Assembly (NCBI RefSeq): GCF_030409415.1
Contig: NZ_JAUFPW010000026.1
Location: forward strand, 41,125 to 105,124
Direction: 5' to 3'
DNA: 64,000 nt
DNA from: Pedobacter aquatilis
GTDB taxonomy: Bacteria > Bacteroidota > Bacteroidia > Sphingobacteriales > Sphingobacteriaceae
Part shown: positions 17,092-26,299 of the stretch, piece by piece
How the letters are laid out: the number at the start of each line of letters is the position of its first letter
Numbering within the stretch: the stretch's first letter is position 1
The notes under the pieces: generated by a model
Databases searched by the model: none
Seen by the model: the letters and a program-made list of their open reading frames with translations, nothing else
What the model was told of the DNA's origin: nothing
Translations under genes and position numbers: made by a program

Positions 17092-20000
17092 TTATAAAGT
17101 TTCTTTATCCAAAATTCCTTCGTGTTGTTTCTGCCGATAATCATTTGGTGCAAAATGATATATTTTTTTAAACTCTCTAAAGAAATAAGACTTATTATTA
17201 AAGCCTGTTTTATAAAAAATTTCGGATACGTTGAGCGTAGAATTTTGCAATAAAACGGCGGCGTGTTTTAAGCGTATTCTTTTAATAAATTCAGAAGGAG
17301 TCATCCCTGCCAAGGTTTTAAGTTTACGATAAAGTTGCATTTTGCTGATACATAAAGCAGCTTCCAATTTAGAAGCATCCAAATCAGATTCGGCAAGATT
17401 ATCTTCAACAGCTTTTACAAGTGCGTTTAAAAATTCTTTGTCTCCCTGCTCTAAATCTACATCTACAAAGTGATTATTAATATTTCCGTCTTTAATCAAA
17501 CTATTCATCCGGTTACGATAATCTAACAATTTACGTACCCGCATTAGCAAATAATTAACATGAAAAGGTTTTGGAATGTAAGCATCTGCACCAGTTTCAT
17601 ACCCCTCAGTTTTATGCTCTTCACTCCCCTTTGCAGAGAGGATAATAAAAGGTATATGGCAAGTTGCAGGTGCGGTTTTAACATATTTGCACAGCTCCAA
17701 ACCATCCATTTGCGGCATCATAACATCACTTATAATAATATCTGGCGTATTGTTTTTTAGAAAATCCATTGCGGCCAAACCATTTTCAGCTTCGTAAACT
17801 ATATAATATTCGCTCAAGATATTTTTGATTAGAAACCGCAGCGCAACATCATCTTCAACAATCAATACCGCATGTTCTGCATTTTGTTTCAATGTATCAA
17901 TTAATGCAGCTTTATTATTTTGTTCAACAGAAGCAGAAATTTCATTTGCATAAGGTTTTAAGATAGATTCGAAAAGGTATGATGGAGCCGATGCAATTAC
18001 TTCATTTTCCTTTCCTTCTATAACTTGTTTTAAATTCAGTTTAAAGCTAAATGTAATCCAACCTTTATTTAAAGATGCAGTAATGGTTCCATTCATAATC
18101 GAAATTAATTCTTTTATAAAAGCCAAACCGATACCGGAATTAAACTTTTCGAATTGAGCTTCTACACCAACCTGAAATTCTTGGAAAATATTATCCAGGT
18201 CGCTTTCCTTTAATTTACAGCCTGAGTTAGAAACCACAATTTCAAGCACTTTATTATTCTCGTTGTAAAGTGCCTTAAATATTATTGATTCGTTATTTCC
18301 CGCATGTTTAAAAGCATTTGATAGAAGATTAAATAGTACTTTCTCAAACTTATCTTTATCGATAAAACCTGCAATAGATTGCTGTATATCACGGCTGTAT
18401 TGTTGATTGTTTTTTTCGGATACCGGAATGAATAACTTTGATAAACCATCCAATAATTTCGTGATGTCGAAATAATCTTCATTGCTTTTTAAGTAACCCG
18501 CTTCGGCTCTTCTAAATTCTAATAATTGCTGCACCAAATAGGTAAGCCTTGCGGTATGCTGATGAACAAGCGATAGAAAGTAATTCTTGTCCTTCGGTTT
18601 CTCTACCTCTACATTCTTCTGCATAATATGTTCTACCGAACCCATTATCAACGTTAAAGGTGTTTGAATCTCGTGTGCAATGTTAGTAAAAAAATTAATC
18701 CTTTGGCGATGGGTTTCTTCGTCCTTTTGCCTGAATAAATATTCTCTTTCAAGCTTAAATTTCATCTCCAGCTTATTTTTTCTGTATAGATGAAACGCAT
18801 AACCACCAAATATCAAGAGGAGAAAATATGTTAAATAAGCAGGGAGTGTTAGCCAAAAATATTGTTTTACGATGATGTTTAATGCGATGATATCCTGAGT
18901 CCAAATCCCTTCACCATTACTCCAGCGAACCATTAATTTATACTTACCTGCCGGGATATTATAGTATGCGATTTCTCCATTTGTACCTGTATAGCGCCAT
19001 GTATTATCCAAACCCTCCAGTTTATATGCAAATTCGTTTTTTGATGCGTTGAAATAATTTAATGCATTAAAAGAAAACTGAAAAAAATTATTTTTCCTGT
19101 CTAACGTAAATGTTTCAGCATTTTCATAAATAGATTTTACAATAAGATATTGATTATTTTCGAATTTGATTCCGCCCATTTGTAGGTCGGTTATCAGGAG
19201 ATTTGGTTGTGTTTTGTTTTCTACAATATCTTGTGGCATGAAATAATTAAAACCATAAATCCCTCCAAATAAGAGGTTTCCGGTTTTAGATTTAAGCACA
19301 GCACCATCACTAAACTCATTACTTTGTAAACCATCGCTATGCTGGTAATTTGCAATGCTATTATTTACTGGATTTAACTTTGCTAATCCTTTACTCGTAC
19401 TGAGCCAAATATTGCCTTTATTATCTTCGTTAATGGCATGAATGGTATTGTTGGGCAAACCTGTTTCAGTTGTTATTTTTGAGAATTTAGGTTTTTCTTT
19501 TAACGATTCTGATTTACTCAAGTAGTTTAAACCATAGCTTGTACCTACCCATAATCTATCATTTTTATCATAAAACAAAGATAAAACATCACTGTGCGAT
19601 AAACTTCCATCGTAACCCGAAGCCTTATAAGTTCTGAATTTTTGCGTTTTCTTGTTTAGCACACTTAAACCGCCATATCTACAGGCAATCCACAACCTAC
19701 CATCATTTCCATCTGCAAGTGCATAAATAATATCATTTGCTGGTCCACCCTTCCCTGTTTCCGAAGAATAGTATTGCTTAAATTTCTTTATAGAAATGGT
19801 TGCATTTGCATTTCTTTCTACCTTTAGGTGAATTAAACCGTATCCACTCGTTCCAATCCATATAGAACTGTCTTTATCCTGAATAATCGTGTAAACGGAT
19901 TTAAAATCTGGCAATTTCGATGTGCCTCTAATACCTTTCCAACTAAAGGTTTTAGCCGTTTTCTGGTCATATATCGAAATTCCTTTCCCATCAGTACCAA

Positions 20001-21231
20001 TGTAAATTAGTTGGTCTAAACCTCGTTTTATAGCAAATACAGAGTTATTCTCTAAACCATTATTTAAGTCGATTTTTCCATTTCTGGCAATCTCATTTCC
20101 CTTTTTCCAAAAATCATTAAAAATCAATATTCCACTACCTTTTGTTCCTACCCACAGGTTATCATCAACTTCTGTAAATGCTCTAATTGGTTTATTTATA
20201 TTGCTGTTATTTAACTTGGTTACCAAACCAAATAAATTTTCTTTAGGATATATTTGAATTAAACCATTTCCATCTGTTCCGAGCCACAAAATTTTGTTTT
20301 GCGTAACATTTAATGCTGTAATTCTTAAGTTTTCTAATAAATGTGATTCCTTTTTTAACAATTCCGTTTCCTTAAAATCTACATCATATACGCTAATACC
20401 CTGATTCTCCCAGGCAACTACATAGCTATTTTGATAGTAACATATTGCTTTGATTTTTTTATGAGAAATATTAATCTGATGATTTTGGTTATCATCACCT
20501 GCCAAAAAATGGCTATCGTTGTTAAGGGAATAAATTAGCTTACCATTAACCAGAAAAAAATTATTAATTCCGATTGATGAAGCATATTTTTTTACTATTG
20601 TGAGTTTATCATGAAAGGTGTTAGCAATTATTAATTCACCTTTTTTATTAAGATAATATAGTGATTTTCCGTTAAAACACATTTTTACTATGCCTTCGTT
20701 CCCACCGAAATAATGATAACGCTCAAACTTATCATCTTTAACATTATATTTTGTTAAATTCCCATCTGCTGAATAGCAAAAAACAGCTCCGTTGCTATTT
20801 ACAACCAGTTCATATTGATTTTCGCTAACTTTTTGATTATTAGTATTACGGTAAAAATATCTGTAAAACTTACCACTAATTTTATTGTAACGAGAAATAC
20901 CGCCAATGGTATTTATCCAGATGTTTTTATGCGTATCCTCATTAATAGATTGAATAACATTGCTACCAATACTGCTTTTAGCTTTTGCGATGTTATGATT
21001 GTAAACACTAAATTTTGTTCCATCATACCGATTTAAACCATCCCAGGTTCCTATCCATAAAAGCTGATCTGTATCTACAAAAATACTGTTTATAGAACTA
21101 TTTGATAATCCATTTCTGTTATCTAACTGTTGGTAATAAAATGATACCTCTGCGTTATTTTTCTTTGCCTGAACAAAAGAATACGTAAAAGCAGAAAAAC
21201 ATATGCTAAATAGTAGCCACACCTTACTCAT
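17092..21231 (-). CDS. Hybrid two-component system regulator (HTCS) of the GH130 locus
   Basis: 1379 residues containing a complete phosphorelay in one chain. Order: signal/anchor (about 1-22); periplasmic sensor with Reg_prop propeller repeats (SINSIFVDTDQLLWIGTWDGLNRYD and many similar, to about 700); Y_Y_Y domain (about 700-785, FAYKLEGLDNTWRY ... NIPAGKYKLMVRW); one transmembrane helix (about 790-812); HisKA with His853 in FFTNIAHEIQTPLTLI; HATPase (FNLLSNAFKHA, SGIGLAFIKEL); receiver domain with Asp1169 in IIISDVMMPQMDG; AraC-type helix-turn-helix (about 1275-1370, FYKTGFNNKSYFFREFKKIY). The family senses oligosaccharides directly in the periplasm and activates the adjacent susCD operon. 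All catalytic residues looked for are present. It lies upstream of susC in the same orientation. Confidence 0.96.
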   Translation of the reverse strand: MSKVWLLFSICFSAFTYSFVQAKKNNAEVSFYYQQLDNRNGLSNSSINSIFVDTDQLLWIGTWDGLNRYDGTKFSVYNHNIAKAKSSIGSNVIQSINEDTHKNIWINTIGGISRYNKISGKFYRYFYRNTNNQKVSENQYELVVNSNGAVFCYSADGNLTKYNVKDDKFERYHYFGGNEGIVKMCFNGKSLYYLNKKGELIIANTFHDKLTIVKKYASSIGINNFFLVNGKLIYSLNNDSHFLAGDDNQNHQINISHKKIKAICYYQNSYVVAWENQGISVYDVDFKETELLKKESHLLENLRITALNVTQNKILWLGTDGNGLIQIYPKENLFGLVTKLNNSNINKPIRAFTEVDDNLWVGTKGSGILIFNDFWKKGNEIARNGKIDLNNGLENNSVFAIKRGLDQLIYIGTDGKGISIYDQKTAKTFSWKGIRGTSKLPDFKSVYTIIQDKDSSIWIGTSGYGLIHLKVERNANATISIKKFKQYYSSETGKGGPANDIIYALADGNDGRLWIACRYGGLSVLNKKTQKFRTYKASGYDGSLSHSDVLSLFYDKNDRLWVGTSYGLNYLSKSESLKEKPKFSKITTETGLPNNTIHAINEDNKGNIWLSTSKGLAKLNPVNNSIANYQHSDGLQSNEFSDGAVLKSKTGNLLFGGIYGFNYFMPQDIVENKTQPNLLITDLQMGGIKFENNQYLIVKSIYENAETFTLDRKNNFFQFSFNALNYFNASKNEFAYKLEGLDNTWRYTGTNGEIAYYNIPAGKYKLMVRWSNGEGIWTQDIIALNIIVKQYFWLTLPAYLTYFLLLIFGGYAFHLYRKNKLEMKFKLEREYLFRQKDEETHRQRINFFTNIAHEIQTPLTLIMGSVEHIMQKNVEVEKPKDKNYFLSLVHQHTARLTYLVQQLLEFRRAEAGYLKSNEDYFDITKLLDGLSKLFIPVSEKNNQQYSRDIQQSIAGFIDKDKFEKVLFNLLSNAFKHAGNNESIIFKALYNENNKVLEIVVSNSGCKLKESDLDNIFQEFQVGVEAQFEKFNSGIGLAFIKELISIMNGTITASLNKGWITFSFKLNLKQVIEGKENEVIASAPSYLFESILKPYANEISASVEQNNKAALIDTLKQNAEHAVLIVEDDVALRFLIKNILSEYYIVYEAENGLAAMDFLKNNTPDIIISDVMMPQMDGLELCKYVKTAPATCHIPFIILSAKGSEEHKTEGYETGADAYIPKPFHVNYLLMRVRKLLDYRNRMNSLIKDGNINNHFVDVDLEQGDKEFLNALVKAVEDNLAESDLDASKLEAALCISKMQLYRKLKTLAGMTPSEFIKRIRLKHAAVLLQNSTLNVSEIFYKTGFNNKSYFFREFKKIYHFAPNDYRQKQHEGILDKETL

Positions 21232-21312
21232 AAAAAATTCAAATATTTGGATAGATAACTATAGGATGCCTATAAATCTAAAGAAAATATTTAAGGAGGA
21301 AGCCACAATATA

Positions 21313-21350
21313 CAAAAACAGGCAACCAAAATTGATTGCCTGTTTCTAAA
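21313..21350. terminator. Intrinsic terminator downstream of the CsbD-like gene
   Basis: AAACAGGCAA and TTGCCTGTTT form a perfect 10-bp stem around a 10-nt loop. It lies between the HTCS start and the stop of the minus-strand CsbD gene at 21367, so it most likely ends the csbD transcript before HTCS. Confidence 0.65.
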
Positions 21351-21366
21351 ATCATTAAAATAAATT

Positions 21367-21552
21367 CTACAAAGAATTAATCCATTTAACAAGTTCATCT
21401 CTTCCCTTGCCGGTTTTTTGCTGAAGCTTACCTAATAACTCGTCGTCTTTTCCTTCTTCATGCTTCAAATCATCATCCGTTAAATCTGCATATGTCTGTT
21501 TAACTTTCCCTTTTATCTCATTCCATTTTCCCTTTAATTCTAACTTATCCAT
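21367..21552 (-). CDS. CsbD-family small stress protein
   Basis: 61 residues, the usual CsbD length. The family pattern is clear: [20 protein letters not shown] at the start, then a highly charged middle ([20 protein letters not shown]) and [19 protein letters not shown] at the end. CsbD/YjbJ proteins are abundant small hydrophilic proteins induced in general stress or stationary phase; their molecular role is not known. It stands alone between HTCS and the second susC, with a terminator on its downstream side. Confidence 0.93.
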   Translation of the reverse strand: MDKLELKGKWNEIKGKVKQTYADLTDDDLKHEEGKDDELLGKLQQKTGKGRDELVKWINSL

Positions 21553-21684
21553 TTTATTATTATTTATATGTTATTAATTAATGCATTCATAATTATAACC
21601 CACCAATCGAGAGTTTGTTTACAAAATCTATAAAATTTCGCTTAGTCATTGATAATTTAAACAAATTAGGAATGATATTTCTCG

Positions 21685-21692
21685 TAATTTTG
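21685..21692 (+). promoter_or_regulatory. Candidate -7 element of the second susCD operon
   Basis: TAATTTTG matches TAnnTTTG and lies 54 bp upstream of the susC ATG at 21747. A clear TTG at the -33 position was not found, so the assignment is tentative. Confidence 0.4.
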
Positions 21693-21746
21693 TTACATTA
21701 CAGCTTCATTTCCTATCAATTAAACTTTATTAACTAAACTAACAAT

Positions 21747-24700
21747 TTGATGAAAAAACTACTATTAAGTTTCTTTTTGTCCTTTTGCGTTATTTTTTCT
21801 GTTTTTGCACAAGACAGAACAATTAGCGGAAAGGTAACTTCTGGCACAGGTGAGCCTCTGCCTGGAGTAAGCGTGTACGTTAAGGGAACACCATCTAACG
21901 GTACACAAACTAATGCATCTGGCGATTACAAATTAACTGTTGCCCAGAACGCAACTACACTCGTCTTTACCTTTGTCGGTTATAAAACCAAAGAACTTGC
22001 AATTAGAGGTGCAAGTGTAAATGCAAGCCTGGATGAAGATAATACAACCTTAACCGATGTGGTTGTGGTAGGTTACGGAACGCAAATCAAGAAAGATTTG
22101 ACTGGCTCTGTAGCGTCTGTAAAAGCTAAAGATTTAGAAAATTTGCCTGTAACAACCTTTGAACAAGCTTTGCAAGGTAAAGCTTCAGGTGTTTTAATTT
22201 CTGCACAAAATGGAAAGCTTGGGCAAGGTATAACTGTGAGGGTTAGGGGTGCGGCATCAGTTACAGCTGGTAGCGAACCTTTATATGTTGTTGATGGTAT
22301 TCCAATTACCTCTGGAGATTTTTCTGGAACTACGGCTCCGACAAGTGCTTTGGCAGATATTAATACTAATGATATCGAATCGATTGAGGTTTTAAAAGAC
22401 GCTTCCGCATCAGCTATATATGGCGCTAGAGCATCAAACGGAGTTGTATTAATTACTACTAAACAAGGTAAAGTTGGTAAAACAAGCATCACTTTTAGTG
22501 CTTTAGGAGGTGTCAGCACACCTTCAAACCACAGAGATTTCATGGATGCACAACAATACGTACAGATTTTAAGAAGAGCTGGAGATGGAGCTGCAAACCA
22601 AGACTTTTTAAATGGAGATTATCCAACTTTAGCCGCAGCAAAAGCTGATTATGCAACAATAGTTGAAAATAGGCTTTTACGATATTCGGCTGGTAATACA
22701 GATTATCAAACATTCAAAGTAAATACAAATTGGGAAAGGGAAGCGTTTCAAAACGATCCAATTACTCAACAATATGATTTGAACTTAACTGGCGGCAATG
22801 AAAAAACCAAATTCTACATTGGTGGCCAAGCAATGGATCAAGATGGTATTATTGTTGGCAATAGCTACAAGCGTTACAGCGGAAGATTAAATTTAACAAA
22901 TAAGGTGACTGATTTCATTGAATTAGGTGTGAATGTAAACTTCTCAAACAGTATAAATAATAGACTATCAAACGATAATGCGTTCTCAAGTCCATTGCAA
23001 GCTGTTGCGTTGTCTCCGATCACGCCTTTTATCGATCCAAGATCTGGTCTAATTAGTGGTACATTACCAGGAGCTGCGACTAATTATCCTGTATATTATA
23101 ATCCATTCATTGGTATTGATAACGCATCTTATAAAGCAACAGTTTACCGTACAATCGGTAAAGCTTTTGCTAATGTCAATATTGCTAAGGGCTTGAAGTT
23201 TACTTCAGAATTTTCAATTGACAACTTAAACCAAAATGAGGAAGCTTATTATGGCGCTTTGACTTTTAGAAATACTGGAACATCAAACGGAGATGGCGTA
23301 AACATTTCAACATTTGTAATGAATTCGAATACGAACAACTTTTTCAGCTATAATACAAGCTTTGGAGAAAAAAGCAAGTTCGATGCTATTTTGGGTACAA
23401 GTTATCAGAAATCGACAACTAAATACAGCACAATTGAAGGACAAGATTTCCCAAGTGATGCTTATATAAAACTTGGTAGTGCGGCTACTAAAGTTACAGC
23501 CACAAGCAATGAAGGTGCTTTTAGTTTCTTATCATACTTTTTCAGAGCCAACTATAAATATAATGATCGATATTTAATTGGCGTGAGCGTAAGAGCTGAT
23601 GGTTCATCCCGTTTCGGAGCAAATAATAAATATGGTTATTTCCCGGCAGGTTCATTGGGCTGGATTATGTCTGAAGAAGATTTTCTTAAAGATAGCGAAA
23701 CCGTAAGCCTACTAAAGATTAGAGCAAGTTATGGTTTAACTGGTAATGCCGAAATCGGAAATTATTCTGCGAGAGGATTATTTAGCGGAACAGGCGCTTA
23801 CGGTGGTTCTGCAGGTCAAATACCATCTCAAATTGCCAATCCTGATTTAACCTGGGAAAAAACAACGCAGTTAGATTTAGGTTTGGATTTTGGTATTCTT
23901 AAAAATAGAATTTCTGGTTCATTTGACTATTATAAAAAGAAAACAACAGAACTTTTATTAAATGTTCCAATTCCGCAAACAACAGGTTTTGCTGTAAAAA
24001 CTCAAAATTTAGGAAAACTAGAAAACAATGGTTTCGAATTAGGAATTAATTCTGAAAACTTTGTAGGTGCATTCAAATGGTCGACGGCAATAACTGCATC
24101 AATAAACAACAATAAGATTACCGATTTGGGTGGACAAGTATTAAACTCGAATGAAATTAACGCTGCAGTTAGCGGACAGCCAATTGGTGTATTTTATTTA
24201 CCAGAATACGCTGGTGTAAATCCGGCCAATGGTGATGCGACTTATTATAAAAACACAGTTCTTCCAGGTGGTAATATCGATAGAACAATAACAAATGATA
24301 TTAACCAAGCACAAAGAATCTTCGCAGGGAATCCAAATCCAAAGTATTTATTTGGCTTTAACAATACCTTCTCTTTGAAGGATTTTGATTTAGGTGTTTT
24401 CTTCCAAGGTGTAACTGGCAATAAAATTTTTAATGCAGGTGGTCAATACATGAGTGCAAGTGGTTCAAATGGTTATGATAACCAAACTGCAGACCAAAGT
24501 GCTTATTGGAATGCTCCTGGTGATGTTACACTAGTTCCTGAACCTCGTTTGTTTTACGCAAATGGAACAGGAAATTCTACAAGATATTTATCTGATGGTT
24601 CTTATGTACGTTTAAAAACATTGTCGTTAGGCTATACTTTTCCGTCTAGTATCTTAACTAAAATTAAGCTTAGTAAATTAAGAATATTTGCAACAGCCCA

Positions 24701-24845
24701 AAACTTACTTACTATTACAGGTTATAAAGGCTGGGATCCTGAGGTTAATGCAGATTATCAATCAACAAATATCAACCAAGGTGTTGATTTTTATTCAGCT
24801 CCACAGCCAAGAGTTATTTCTTTCGGTTTAAACATTGGCCTATAA
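21747..24845 (+). CDS. SusC/RagA-family TonB-dependent receptor (second pair)
   Basis: 1032 residues. Signal peptide about 1-22 (LLSFFLSFCVIFSVFAQ), carboxypeptidase-D-like domain (ISGKVTSGTGEPLPGVSVYV ... FTFVGYKTKEL), TonB box region TDVVVVGYGTQIKKDLTGSV, plug with VRVRGAASVTAGSEPLYVVD and ASASAIYGARASNGVVLITT, then the barrel ending in PQPRVISFGLNIGL. It imports a nutrient across the outer membrane together with the SusD encoded 5 bp downstream. No HTCS, sigma/anti-sigma pair or enzyme gene accompanies the pair, so neither the substrate nor the local regulator can be named. A TAnnTTTG element precedes the gene. Confidence 0.95.
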   Translation: MMKKLLLSFFLSFCVIFSVFAQDRTISGKVTSGTGEPLPGVSVYVKGTPSNGTQTNASGDYKLTVAQNATTLVFTFVGYKTKELAIRGASVNASLDEDNTTLTDVVVVGYGTQIKKDLTGSVASVKAKDLENLPVTTFEQALQGKASGVLISAQNGKLGQGITVRVRGAASVTAGSEPLYVVDGIPITSGDFSGTTAPTSALADINTNDIESIEVLKDASASAIYGARASNGVVLITTKQGKVGKTSITFSALGGVSTPSNHRDFMDAQQYVQILRRAGDGAANQDFLNGDYPTLAAAKADYATIVENRLLRYSAGNTDYQTFKVNTNWEREAFQNDPITQQYDLNLTGGNEKTKFYIGGQAMDQDGIIVGNSYKRYSGRLNLTNKVTDFIELGVNVNFSNSINNRLSNDNAFSSPLQAVALSPITPFIDPRSGLISGTLPGAATNYPVYYNPFIGIDNASYKATVYRTIGKAFANVNIAKGLKFTSEFSIDNLNQNEEAYYGALTFRNTGTSNGDGVNISTFVMNSNTNNFFSYNTSFGEKSKFDAILGTSYQKSTTKYSTIEGQDFPSDAYIKLGSAATKVTATSNEGAFSFLSYFFRANYKYNDRYLIGVSVRADGSSRFGANNKYGYFPAGSLGWIMSEEDFLKDSETVSLLKIRASYGLTGNAEIGNYSARGLFSGTGAYGGSAGQIPSQIANPDLTWEKTTQLDLGLDFGILKNRISGSFDYYKKKTTELLLNVPIPQTTGFAVKTQNLGKLENNGFELGINSENFVGAFKWSTAITASINNNKITDLGGQVLNSNEINAAVSGQPIGVFYLPEYAGVNPANGDATYYKNTVLPGGNIDRTITNDINQAQRIFAGNPNPKYLFGFNNTFSLKDFDLGVFFQGVTGNKIFNAGGQYMSASGSNGYDNQTADQSAYWNAPGDVTLVPEPRLFYANGTGNSTRYLSDGSYVRLKTLSLGYTFPSSILTKIKLSKLRIFATAQNLLTITGYKGWDPEVNADYQSTNINQGVDFYSAPQPRVISFGLNIGL

Positions 24846-24850
24846 TTTAA

Positions 24851-26227
24851 ATGAGAATCATTATGAAAAAGACATATATATATAATTTAATTCTCGCATC
24901 AACTTTGCTTGCAGCAGTATCATCTTGTAAGAAAGCATTAGAATTAAATCCTGTTGATACAATAGAACAAGGTCAGGCACTACTTACGTCAAAAGATGTT
25001 GAAGTTGCCCTTGTTGGAAGTTATTCTGCATTAGGAAGCAGAAATTTTTATGGAGGTCGCCCCTTTTTAATGGCTGATTTCTTAGCAAATACAGACGCGA
25101 TAGAATGGTATGGCACTTATGAGGAATTGACTCAAACTATAAATAAATCCTTATTAAAAACAAACACCTTCGTAAACAATGTTTGGTCTGCTGGTTATAC
25201 TGCAATAAATGATGCAAACAATGTGCTAGCAGCCATTTCTAAAGTAGATGCTGCTAAGAAGAACAAAGTAGAAGGAGAAGCAAAATTTATACGAGGAGCA
25301 GCATATTTCGATTTAGTAAGATTATTTGGTAAAGCTTACAATGATGGCAGCCCTACATCAAATTTGGGTGTGCCAATCATATTAACACCAACTACAGCAA
25401 TTACAGAAGCAAGTTATGTAACCAGAGCTACTGTTGCTGCAGTTTACACACAAGCTATCGCTGATTTAACTGAAGCTGAAGCTAAGTTGCCGGCGACTAA
25501 TGGATTTTTTGCAACAAAATTTTCTGCAGCAGCAATGCTGGCAAGAGTTTACTTACAGATGGGCAATTATGCAGCAGCGGCAGCAGCAGCCAATCGCGTA
25601 ATTACGTCTGGTAACTATAGCTTAACATCAACCTATCTTGATGCATTTCCTAGTATGGGTTCAACTCCAGGAGTAAATACAACTGAAGATGTTTTTGCAA
25701 TGCAGGTTACAACATTAACTGGTTTCAACGGATATAACGAATTTTATGGTTCGTCGAGTTATGGAGGTAGAGGCGATGCCGTTATATCTCAAACCTGGAT
25801 AGACAATAATTATGTTGCGGGAGATGACCGACTTAATGCTTTTTATGATGACGGCGATATGTTTACATCAAAATATGCTAACGTTTATGGAAATGTTCCG
25901 GTTATAAGATTGGCTGAAATGTATTTAGTTAGAGCTGAATGTAATGCTCGTTTGGCACCCGCCGCACCAGTTGGGGGTAGAACACCTTTGCAAGATTTAA
26001 GTGTTGTTAGAAGTAGAGCTGGTTTAACAACTACGACTGTAACTTTAGCGAACATTCTTAACGAGAGAAAATTAGAACTTGCTTTTGAAGGTTTTGCTTT
26101 GCACGACGCTAAAAGAACGCAAACCAACATTGGTTCATTAGCCTGGAATTCAAATTCTTTAGTATTTCCAATTCCGCAGAGAGAAATGGATGCTAACAAA
26201 AATTTGACTCAAAATCCAGGATATTAG
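24851..26227 (+). CDS. SusD/RagB-family nutrient-binding lipoprotein (second pair)
   Basis: 458 residues from the first ATG; an alternative start four codons later (MKKTYIYNL, 24863) gives the more typical signal peptide. The lipobox is AAVSSC, Cys22 counted from that second ATG. SusD features: VEGEAKFIRGAAYFDLVRLFG near residue 140, repeated alanine-rich TPR-like helices (ARVYLQMGNYAAAAAAANRV), and the C-terminal VIRLAEMYLVRAECNAR ... NERKLELAFEGFALHDAKR ending QNPGY. It works with the upstream SusC as the surface-exposed binding lid. The gene starts 5 bp after susC and is closed by the terminator at 26244-26283. Confidence 0.94.
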   Translation: MRIIMKKTYIYNLILASTLLAAVSSCKKALELNPVDTIEQGQALLTSKDVEVALVGSYSALGSRNFYGGRPFLMADFLANTDAIEWYGTYEELTQTINKSLLKTNTFVNNVWSAGYTAINDANNVLAAISKVDAAKKNKVEGEAKFIRGAAYFDLVRLFGKAYNDGSPTSNLGVPIILTPTTAITEASYVTRATVAAVYTQAIADLTEAEAKLPATNGFFATKFSAAAMLARVYLQMGNYAAAAAAANRVITSGNYSLTSTYLDAFPSMGSTPGVNTTEDVFAMQVTTLTGFNGYNEFYGSSSYGGRGDAVISQTWIDNNYVAGDDRLNAFYDDGDMFTSKYANVYGNVPVIRLAEMYLVRAECNARLAPAAPVGGRTPLQDLSVVRSRAGLTTTTVTLANILNERKLELAFEGFALHDAKRTQTNIGSLAWNSNSLVFPIPQREMDANKNLTQNPGY

Positions 26228-26243
26228 AAAATTTCTCTTTAAC

Positions 26244-26283
26244 AAAAAATGCCTTCCGAAATATTTCGGGAGGCATTTTTATT
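26244..26283. terminator. Bidirectional intrinsic terminator between susD and acs
   Basis: AAAAATGCCTTCCGAAA pairs with TTTCGGGAGGCATTTTT (one U-G pair in the plus transcript) around a 2-nt core, with flanking A and T tracts. It separates the convergent susD and acs genes and can serve both. Confidence 0.88.
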
Positions 26284-26299
26284 TATAAGCCAATTAGGT

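Noticed and set aside
22073..22543. 156-codon open frame antisense to the second susC
   Set aside because: Shadow frame inside a strongly supported coding region.
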